Below the pieces are notes generated by a model. That model made no database searches and was not told where the DNA came from. It saw nothing but the letters and a program-made list of their open reading frames with translations. The translations under genes were made by a program, and so were the position numbers. Positions 56,840 through 64,000 of a stretch of 64,000 nucleotides of DNA are shown piece after piece. Source of the DNA: Phorcus lineatus (Eukaryota; Mollusca; Gastropoda; Trochida; Trochidae); contig OV121097.1 of NCBI GenBank assembly GCA_921293015.1, positions 17,607,924 to 17,671,923 on the forward strand, given 5' to 3'. Within the stretch, counting starts at the first letter, position 1; each line of letters opens with the position of its first letter.

Positions 56840-58420
56840 TAACCTCTTTTCTTTTCTTTCTTTTTTTTATAATAACAAAATACTATTACTGGAAGGAATA
56901 TAGAAATTTGGGGTTAAAGTAAAAAAAAAATTTTTATTTCCATATTTTTATATTCCGTATTTCACAATAGATCAATTTGACAACAAGTGCGTTCAAAATA
57001 TAATAAAGAAAAACAAGGGAATTGACAGAGTGATAAATAGCGTTACATAAACAAAAACATTATTGAAAGTTGACTTCCATATATCAATCTCTCAGCTTAT
57101 ATGTATCTCAGTATGTGCTGGTGACAGACATGCAGGGGTTCTAGTGGCCTTAAGCACTGTACAGACATAGTAATAAGTGTTATACTTATATAGACAATGT
57201 TGAAAGTTAACTATTATAAATAAATTTCTCAGTATAGCATTTATACTGACATATAAATAAATAAAGTAAAATTGATATAATACTTTTAAGGAATAAGTGA
57301 AAAAGAACCTGTCCTCAGTTACACTGTCTTCTGGTTTCATAAAAGATAATACTGCCCTGACTGGCTGATTTAGATATCAGCTTGTGGGAATGTTGTGAAA
57401 TGTCCCAAGAGAGTCACCTTTGAGATTGTAGAAGAGTCAGTGCACAACACACTGGATTTAACTGTCATTAGGTGTTAGAGAATAATGACGACTTGGGGAC
57501 TTCTAATATTGATTTATTGTACGGTTGTGTACAATGCGTCAAATATTCTGCAATAAACATATGCAGAAATAAATAACAATACAAATATTCTTGTTTGTAT
57601 AATAAAACCTCACACATTACAACTCTGCAATATGAATTACATCACTGCATGGACATTTTACTCTAATATGATGATTTTCAAATTATATCACTGAATGCAA
57701 GAAATAACTCATTACATTTACTGGAATGATAATATTACTCTGAATGTGTGAATAAATAAACACCACTGAATGTGAGAAATTATCACATTAGAAAGAATTG
57801 ACCTTCAATAAGTTTCACCCATATAACAATGGCTCTCCCAAATAGGAAAAATACTCTTAAATGGAAATTATTTTGCCTCTTCTGCAATATATTACTTTAG
57901 CAGATATATGATAACTCTTAGGAATGATAAACACTAATTCTACCACAAAATTGCATCAAAATCATTCAAATTACAAACTCACGACAAAACACCCCCCTTA
58001 AGAAATGGACTCTTCCAACGTTACTCAAATTTGGAAAATATATAGCAATAAAAAACTCCTTGAGGAAATTTAGAGTGAATATAAGCCAAAATAAAATAAC
58101 ATTATCAAATGTTACAAATAGAACCAAAAACATGTGGAAATGAAATTATCTTACCCTTGAAAATAATGGAATATTCCACGTCATGGATGTAAACAAACTT
58201 GAAATAGAATGAATTTACACAAATATTGCTTATCATTAATGAAAACCTACTCTGAAAGAATGTTTATATGTATATCAAAGAAATAACATGAAATTATTAC
58301 CTGAAGATTGATTTCTCCCCCGATAAGCAAAGTGTTGGAAGTTGAGCAAACTTATCATACCATGCTTTTCTCGCACTATAAAATCGTGCACTAAACTAGC
58401 GCAGCGCGTCACGCCAGAAG
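56840..58420 (-). repeat. Gypsy 3' internal region, copy 2 (B2)
   Basis: About 1.58 kb between the integrase end and the 3' LTR, duplicated as B1. It is the empty-site reference for the insertions at 37189 and 40031. The minus-strand frame 57340-57092 is the counterpart of 42564-42328 with a few substitutions. Its function is unknown. Confidence 0.7.
56843..56868 (-). other. Gypsy polypurine tract
   Basis: Plus-strand run of C and T only (CCTCTTTTCTTTTCTTTC and Ts), that is, an uninterrupted purine run on the minus strand, ending 3 nt before the 3' LTR. Confidence 0.75.
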
Positions 58421-58639
58421 CGCTTGTTAACAAAGGGAAATAATTACCCGCATTTATCTTAATGCTTGCCGCTACAAAAATTTATGTAGTGATAAAATAA
58501 CAGATTAATTCACTTGATAGTTTCAAGACATTAGGAATGATCAAACCAGTTCCGCAATAAAAATATAACTGTACTAATAATTAACGTTCAAAGGTTTATC
58601 ATATGAATTTGAAAATTGATAAAAGCATAATTTGATGAA

Positions 58640-58858
58640 ACATCCTTAGGTAGACTGCCTTCAGATTCAATAGGGATTATTCTGCCCTGTGTATATATCA
58701 GAACTGCAACACTAACAGGAATAACAACTATTAAAAGGGATGCTGAACTGTCAACAATGTCGTGAATGTTTAAAACCATACGTAGTGAACTATCATAAGG
58801 TAGACTGCCTTCAGGTTCACAAGGGATTATTCTGCCCTTATTAACATATATACACTAA
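58640..58858. repeat. Direct repeat downstream of Gypsy integrase
   Basis: A ~70-bp segment (AGGTAGACTGCCTTCAG ... GGGATTATTCTGCCC ... ACTAAACAGG) occurs twice about 147 bp apart. It lies between the integrase stop and B2, possibly remains of the 3' untranslated region. Confidence 0.7.
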
Positions 58859-58883
58859 ACAGGTGCACAGATATTCACTGTCG

Positions 58884-59360
58884 TCAGAAGTCTGTCACAT
58901 AGTCAGCAAGTCTTGTAGGACGGTGCCGCATACGTCTTGGTCGTTCAGTGATAGTAGTAGGTTTTCCACTGATATTCTCATGCACATCAAGCTCAGAAGA
59001 CACTTCAGGGATGTCACAGTCTGTAGGGACAGCATGTATCGGGGTTGCAATCTCTTTGGGGATTTCTGGTACGCCGGGTGGATCAGTCTCTGTAAAGATA
59101 TTACAGCCACTGGTCTCATGTGATCTGTAGTCATGAATCTCAACTTCATCGCTGTGATCATCTTGAAGTTGATTGTCTGTGAGGTTAGTTGGAGGGACTT
59201 TGTAACACTCTGATGATTTAACCCTGTAGGATGAGTTGCGAAGCTGAGAGCCAACAAATTTGCGAACATTACACCAGTCACCCTCAAATGATACCACATT
59301 GTATCTTTTCCTTGCGCACGTCCTATCTCTGTCTCCATGTAGATAAACAATGTCACCCAC
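58884..59360 (-). pseudogene. Gypsy integrase C-terminal domain
   Basis: A 158-codon frame beginning MGDIVYLHGDRDRTCARKRY, with KFVGSQLRNSSYRVKSSEC and the closing RPRRMRHRPTRLADYV. The GDIVYL and SYRVK...C patterns and the basic RPRR-x-R-x-P ending are typical of the C-terminal end of this group of Gypsy integrases. The frame is open to its natural stop but detached from the catalytic core. Confidence 0.75.
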
Positions 59361-59399
59361 TGTTAAGTTGGTCTGTGGAAGACGAAGTCAGCCAGGTGC

Positions 59400-60000
59400 C
59401 TTGGAGAGTCCACTTGGACGATGATTGGCGGTACGGCTTTCATGAAGATTTGTAAACAATTGCTGGTCGAGCACAGGGAGTTGTTTGTTGGTAAATTGAT
59501 CACGCTGCATCATCAATTCTCTTACAGACATACCACTGGACCGAATGCGGGTATTCAACCTTGCAACGATAATGGCTAGGGATGTAGCAGTGACAGGGAC
59601 ACGTATAGGGTTATGACGCAGAATTTCACTTTCTAATTCCTGGATAGCCTTCTCTGCAACTGTATTCTAGATGATATTTTTCACCCTTCCAATTTCGATG
59701 GTAATCCTGTTCTTGAGAAGAGTTTCATCATTTTGGATGGAGATGAAACCAGGGGCAGGGGCAGTCCGTCAACAGCTGGCGGACCATCGAGAGGACAGAG
59801 TTCGAGGCAAAGACCGATCGCGATGAGTGAGTCTTTGAGGGTAGTACTTTTCTCATCTTCGATTATGCAGGCCATGGGTTAAGAAGTGACACATTCTCTT
59901 ACAATGAGTATCGCTTGACTCTCCCTCCGCATGAAGTCGGCTGAGAATGAGTATCTAACTCCCTCAGGTGTATCCGATGTTGTTTGTTCGACAGCATGGT
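59400..60000 (-). pseudogene. Gypsy integrase catalytic core, decayed
   Basis: Frame 59875-59681 starts MACIIEDEKSTTLKDSLIA and has the G-P-P-A-V-D-G stretch found before the second catalytic Asp; further fragments lie at 59680-59400. I could not identify all three acidic catalytic residues with confidence. Stops occur at several places, including one at about 59670. Confidence 0.55.
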
Positions 60001-60013
60001 GACCCGATGTTGT

Positions 60014-60499
60014 TTATTCGACAGCATGGTGACGATTACTTTTAAGTGCTTGACATTGGTGACACGATGAACGTGAGCTCTCTATTGTTTTGTCAAGGTC
60101 AAGGGCGAACAGATATCGGTGACAAACATGTTCCATTTGGTACAATGAAGGATGGTCAAGTTGGATGTGTAGGAATGTCAATAGTCCATGAGTTAATGCA
60201 CGTGGTACTACAATGCGTTCCTTAACAGGGCACAAGGGTTCTGATCGTTGCACAAGGAGTAGACCATCCTTAGCAATGGTGGCCGTGTTAAGATATCTTT
60301 TAACATCTTTAACACAGGTCGCGTACCCTGTAGAAGGTTGGCGCGTGTTCTTCTGAGATCGGGGCATTCTTCTTGTGCTGTACGTCAGGTTGATCTGTTT
60401 GTGAAAGGAAGCCGAGTAGTTCCTCTCAGAACATCTTTGATGGAGAACTGTCTCACCACGCAATCTTCTGTTTGTTGGATGAAAGTGCAAACTTGGCAT
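60014..60499 (-). pseudogene. Gypsy integrase N-terminal zinc domain
   Basis: A 161-codon frame. HIQLDHPSLYQMEH and then CHQCQALK supply the H-x-H...C-x2-C zinc-binding motif of retroviral and Gypsy integrases. The preceding LLVQRSEPLCPVKERIVVPR is the linker commonly seen between RNase H and integrase. It overlaps the end of the RNase H frame on a different phase. Confidence 0.75.
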
Positions 60500-60840
60500 G
60501 AGCTATCCTCGCAATCTGGTGAGTTGCGACTTGCAAAGTCTGACAATGTATTGGCGACGCCAGGAAGATGTTGGACTGTAGCCTGGTAATGGCTTACTGA
60601 AGACAAGAAAGTTGAGACTCTCGGACTTGCTAAGAACTTGCCGCGACACAGTTTTTCAAATGCTAAGACACAGGGTCGACTCTCTGTAAGGATGCATGCC
60701 TTATGTTTGGACTCAATAATAATTGGACTGAAATGCTTGGTCGTAGATGCTATTGACAAGGCTTCAACTTCACATGGTAACCAATTCACTTGTTGTTAAC
60801 ATAATTTTGTGCTGAAAAACTCTGCCACATGAAGGGATTT
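60385..60840 (-). pseudogene. Gypsy RNase H domain
   Basis: The frame starting at 60789 reads NWLPCEVEALSIA (the E of the active site) and later SRPCVLAFEKL, HYQATVQHLPGVANTLSDFA, the C-terminal H-x-P-G-x-x-N-x-x-x-D-F-x-S pattern of Ty3/Gypsy RNase H. Sequence before 60789 continues in another frame through a TAA. Confidence 0.75.
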
Positions 60841-61013
60841 GTTGCGAGTGACATACAAAGTTGCCCCAATACCTGGTTTCTTGACGGCTCCATCTGTCAC
60901 GATTCAAAGTTGATCATCCGAATGTGGTAATACGACAGCTTTGGTTGTTGATAGTCCCTTCTGAGCATTCTTAAAAGCGTCGAGGAGGGAATCAGACCAA
61001 GTGAGTTTATCTT

Positions 61014-61850
61014 TCAAGAGCGTCCTGATATCGCCTCATCCAGGGGAGCAATGTATCCAGAACAACCTGGGATCACCCGTGCCAATACTTTGTATGCTCC
61101 AATGAATGATCGAAGGCCATAGACTGTGTCTGGTCGTGAACAGCTGGCTAGGGTAGAGACACAGTGAGGTGTAGCTTTGATGGTACCCTGGTTCCACTGC
61201 CAACCCAAAATAGTTGTTGATTTGAGTGCATACAAGTTTTCTTAGCTGACAACTTGAGTCCATTGAATTGGAGAGTTTGTAGAACCCTTTTCAAGACACC
61301 AAGGAGGTCTTCGAGACTTTTAGCTCCACAATAAAGATCATCTGCAAATTTGGCAACAGAGCCTTCCTGTAGAAGATCGCCAAAGTCGAAACTCATGAGT
61401 TCTTTTAGCGAGTCTCGGAACCTGGCATACTAATAGCAGATCTTGCATACACTCTCACTCCGTGTAAAGGGGTAACCACACCGCAGTACTTCATAGACTC
61501 ATTCGCCAAGTGTTCACGTCCGGCATCAATGAGGGTTGCGGTTTGCTGTAGTGACCATTATCTGAGAATGCAGTGACGAGTCGGAATGTTCCATTTGGTT
61601 TCTTAACCAAGAAGGATGGGTTCAAGTATTCAACTTGTATGTTGACATCTTCCGGTCGAACAAAGACCTTCAAATCTTCCAACTCGTTAAACCTCTGTTG
61701 TTACTCAACCAACTTGTCTTTGTTGTAATGTGGAATTCTTCCCTTGCGTTGAGGCGGCTGTACCTTCCCCATGTTTACATGAGCTCTGAAGGGTCCAGAA
61801 GCACCATTGTAGCCTGTGATTTAAGTATCAAACACCTCATCATATACACC
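61014..61850 (-). pseudogene. Gypsy reverse transcriptase, three frames
   Basis: From right to left: frame 61682-61491 with [20 protein letters not shown] (fingers); frame 61396-61148 with [19 protein letters not shown] (the F-A-D-D active site) and [13 protein letters not shown]; frame 61235-61014 with [16 protein letters not shown] and LRSFIGAYKVLARVIPG (thumb and connection). The residues of the active site are kept but three frames and intervening stops rule out a working enzyme. Confidence 0.85.
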
Positions 61851-61853
61851 ATT

Positions 61854-62663
61854 CTAGGTTGCAAATTTGGGCTTGAACTCTTTAGGGAGTATGTTGTCTG
61901 GGTCTACAGACACCTGGGAAGAGTATCGAATGTCAGTTGTTCGGAGATCAGTCTTCGGCAAATCAACGGGTTCAGTTACTGAAGTGTTGTCGTGTGTATG
62001 AACAGTGCGTACCAGTGAGTGACAGAAATGTTCATGCTTTTTTAGCACTTGAGGAGTATTGGTCAAGTTTGGTACTCTGATTTTCCCGTTAACACTGGAG
62101 ATGATATCTAGTAAGATGCATGTGTGCCTGATAGAAGACTTGGTCTGGCTAGCACTGTGTTTTGGGGGATAGGTGTACGTGGTACCATCTGACAATATGA
62201 TTTGACGCTTAGCTGGTCGTAGTGTTACATCATTGGCTTCCATAAAGGGAATGCCCACCAAAACTTCAACATAAAGGTCTTCAACGACGAGTCCATCGAA
62301 AAGAAACTCTCTTTGATCCCGGTGGAGATGAAAGTTCACTTCTCCAACAACTTTCATCGGTGATATTCCATCAGCTTGATTGGCAGACTGGGTGCTTGGT
62401 TTTACGAACACGAAGGAACTTACATTGACTGAGGAAGTGATTTTTGTTAGTTCTACCTGCAGCTGAGCAAAGAGGACATATCTTTCTTTATTTTGTCTGT
62501 TTGCTTGGTATTTGGTTTTTATGAAGGATACTGATTTGTAGCAGGCGTGAAGCGCATGACTCTGGCATCCTCTGAGGTGCGTTTCTCTATGAGCAGTGAG
62601 TCTAGAGCTTGGGAGATTTCTGGTTTCAATGATGATATAGTTCTTGTGCGGAGGTCGTTGCAT
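61854..62663 (-). pseudogene. Gypsy protease region, active site missing
   Basis: A 269-codon frame. SANQADGISPMKVVGEV and then DLYVEVLVGIPFMEANDV match the C-terminal half of this group's aspartic protease. The D-S/T-G catalytic triad expected about 30-40 residues upstream is not present; that stretch instead reads VELTKITSSVNVSS, so an internal deletion or rearrangement removed it. The C-terminal half (DNILPKEFKPKF) is the linker into RT. Confidence 0.7.
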
Positions 62664-62669
62664 ATTGCT

Positions 62670-63083
62670 GTTTCACTAGCTTGGGTAGGTAAGCCTCAAC
62701 CATGTCAGGACAATAACATTTTCCAAGGATGGTGACAACTCCTCATCTTCAACTGGAAGTTGTCCATGATTCCCCCTTCATGTTTCAAACGTTGGTACAA
62801 ATCTTCCGGCCTTTCGTCACTCTCAAGCTTGAAATCGACAAAATCTATGAAATGTGCCCCAGTTGATTGAAATCCAAAGTGCAACCGAATTGCATGCCAA
62901 ATGAAATGCAAGGATGTACTTGATTTTATTAATGTGTCTCTTGAGATGATTGGGCAGAGATTTGCAATTTTTAGTGTCCAATGATAGACTGTACAGTAAA
63001 TTCTGACACCAGATTTCAAACGAATTAATGGTTTCATATCTACAGAGGGACCACTGCTTTGGTGCAGGCTGTGTGCTAGTCAT
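62670..63083 (-). pseudogene. Gypsy gag remnant
   Basis: Frames 63083-62823 and 63037-62705 overlap in different phases. Recognisable pieces are [30 protein letters not shown], then [36 protein letters not shown] and [11 protein letters not shown], the pattern of the structural gag of a Gypsy group common in marine invertebrates. Further gag sequence continues with frame changes toward 62600. The start codon at 63083 lies about 90 nt after the primer-binding site. Confidence 0.75.
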
Positions 63084-63170
63084 GTTTGTTCAAATGAAAA
63101 CCATCGGCGTTATCCAGATACAATAATGACAATAATGTTCGTTAACTTCGGTAAACGAGAGTCCGATAGA

Positions 63171-63181
63171 CGCTGCCACCA
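63171..63181 (-). other. Gypsy primer-binding site (tRNA-Leu type)
   Basis: Minus-strand TGGTGGCAGCG directly follows the 5' LTR. It is complementary to CGCTGCCACCA, the 3' end of many animal tRNA-Leu molecules; matching stops after 11 nt. Confidence 0.6.
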
Positions 63182-63418
63182 CGCCACTAAGGTAGATGTG
63201 TACGTCACTATAAACCACTCTTCATTATAGAATCCACAAGACAACGATAATCTTCAACGAAAACAGCTTTTATTTATGACTGTACATAAGCGTCGTCGAT
63301 CTAGGACACACACACGCAAGAGGCAAGCAAGGGACGTTACTCTCTCAGTTTAAATCACACTCGCACATTCAAAGGGGAGTAACTCTAAAGGTAATAATAA
63401 AGTGCTCTTGCACTGGCG
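63182..63418 (-). repeat. Gypsy 5' LTR
   Basis: 237 bp, plus-strand ends CGCCACTAAGG and GCACTGGCG. About 14 differences by eye from the two left LTR copies. It contains AATAAA-type sequences on the minus strand (complement of TTTATT near 63267). Confidence 0.8.
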
Positions 63419-64000
63419 CTTAATATATTGTGGCAATATGACCATGATGTATATATGCATTCTCAAAACTTATTCCGTAACAATTTACAATGATTAAAAT
63501 GTTATAAATCAACACAAAGTAATATTTGTCCTCTGAGCATTAAGACATATATATCATCACTTATCTGAAGTATGGTAAGGCTGGATTTACACAACGACCG
63601 GTTTTTTTATGGTTGTGTCATCTGTTGCGTTTCTTACCAATACACTAGGCACAAACAGCTGCGAAATAGCCAGTACGTTTCGAATCTTAAGATGACATCA
63701 AAGATGGCACTCATCCTTCTGATAGAGGGGGAGGAGGAAGAAGAAGAGACGGAGGGAGAGACCTTATCATCTATGTCAGTTTCTGTTCTGAGATTACAAT
63801 TTTCCACTGTTTGTTATGTTTTATACATATTTTATGTATATACAAGTGAAGAAACATGTTGTAATCATTGTCTCATAACTAGCCTTATTTTACTTTGAAT
63901 CGAGTATTTTTATCGAAAGTTAAGGAAATAACCTTACCTGATTGCCCACTTGTTTAGGAAATACCTTATTGAAATGACGTCATCAGGGTAATTTCTCATG
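63419..64000. other. Right edge, one weak coding-like frame
   Basis: The plus-strand frame 63572-63898 includes, from 63691, MTSKMALILLIEGEEEEEE followed by TEGETL. A short hydrophobic start with an acidic run recalls the N-terminus of Harbinger-type (HARBI1-like) nucleases, but no further domain is seen before the stop, so this is only a suggestion. The rest is unassigned. Confidence 0.25.

Larger units (their letters stand above)
43643..58420. repeat. Tandem duplication, copy 2 (with one 9.5-kb insertion)
   Basis: Starts ATCTTTGATGAAAG directly after CGCCAGAAG of copy 1. It contains LINE D copy 2, flank X, the Gypsy LTR (interrupted at 47285) and, after the insertion 47286-56766, the rest of the LTR and B2. 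The right edge at 58420 continues into the Gypsy coding region, so only this copy is joined to the body of the Gypsy element. Confidence 0.85.
56767..63418 (-). mobile_element. Ty3/Gypsy LTR retrotransposon, degenerate
   Basis: Read on the minus strand: 5' LTR (63418-63182), primer-binding site, gag, protease, RT, RNase H, integrase, a 3' non-coding part (58420-56840), polypurine tract and 3' LTR (56839-56767, continued at 47285-47108 beyond the later insertion). The order protease-RT-RNase H-integrase is that of Ty3/Gypsy. Every domain is split by stops or frameshifts, so the copy is inactive. LTR divergence is about 6% by eye. Possible 3-bp flank match CTT (47105-47107; 63419-63421), shorter than usual. 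No env-like frame was recognised. Confidence 0.85.

Noticed and set aside
56767-63418. Endogenous retrovirus with an env gene
   Set aside because: No signal peptide, membrane segment or env-like frame between integrase and the 3' LTR; the domain set is that of a plain Ty3/Gypsy element.

Overview
The window is AT-rich invertebrate DNA, most likely from a bivalve mollusc. The main evidence is three pearl-like repeats (tandem ~145-175 bp units followed by an ACGG-rich tail), an organisation known mainly from bivalves, together with LINE, Gypsy and foldback families typical of marine invertebrates. I see no intact host protein-coding gene, rRNA gene or functional tRNA gene. Almost everything recognisable is a transposable element, usually broken and often nested. 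Open frames longer than about 60 codons are LINE or Gypsy fragments, or chance frames in repeats.

Region by region. 1-6.7 kb: a pearl-like repeat, a 54-bp hairpin tandem repeat, a block marked by GACCCTCCCC motifs, and a decayed LINE ORF1. 6.73-7.17 kb: a 432-bp terminal-repeat retrotransposon in miniature (TRIM) on the minus strand, with two 148-bp LTRs, an 18/18 primer-binding site for tRNA-Lys and a polypurine tract. Each LTR contains a tRNA-like RNA polymerase III promoter (A and B boxes). 7.30-7.83 kb: a Copia-like solo LTR whose promoter has two in-phase heat-shock-element clusters next to a TATA box. 7.85-13.7 kb: two decayed LINEs, tail to tail. 14.8-24.9 kb: a CR1-like LINE. Its linker coding sequence has expanded into a 38-bp minisatellite, and the LINE is split by a 6.6-kb CACTA-like element with a 3-bp target duplication. 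25-33 kb: mostly unassigned sequence, two more pearl-like elements and a small terminal-inverted-repeat (TIR) element.

33.03-58.42 kb is a tandem duplication of a ~5.7-kb unit: a LINE with a twin-priming-type inversion, its flank, a Gypsy LTR, and the 3' internal part of the Gypsy element. The two copies differ by roughly 1% by eye. Each received different later insertions, so each copy supplies the empty site for the other's insertions. This fixes the ends of three elements: 37189-39763 (229-bp TIRs), 40031-42337 (13-bp target duplication, 19-bp TIRs, carries gene fragments) and 47286-56766 (8-bp target duplication, itself holding two TA-flanked elements, one a giant foldback). The rest of the Gypsy element (gag, protease, RT, RNase H, integrase remnants on the minus strand) runs from 58.4 to 63.2 kb and ends in its 5' LTR at 63182-63418.

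Inferred order of events: LINE insertion; Gypsy insertion beside it (its LTRs have since diverged about 6%); tandem duplication; then the copy-specific insertions. A false duplication from joining two haplotypes in the assembly is a real alternative. All calls come from reading motifs and aligning by eye; no database search was run.
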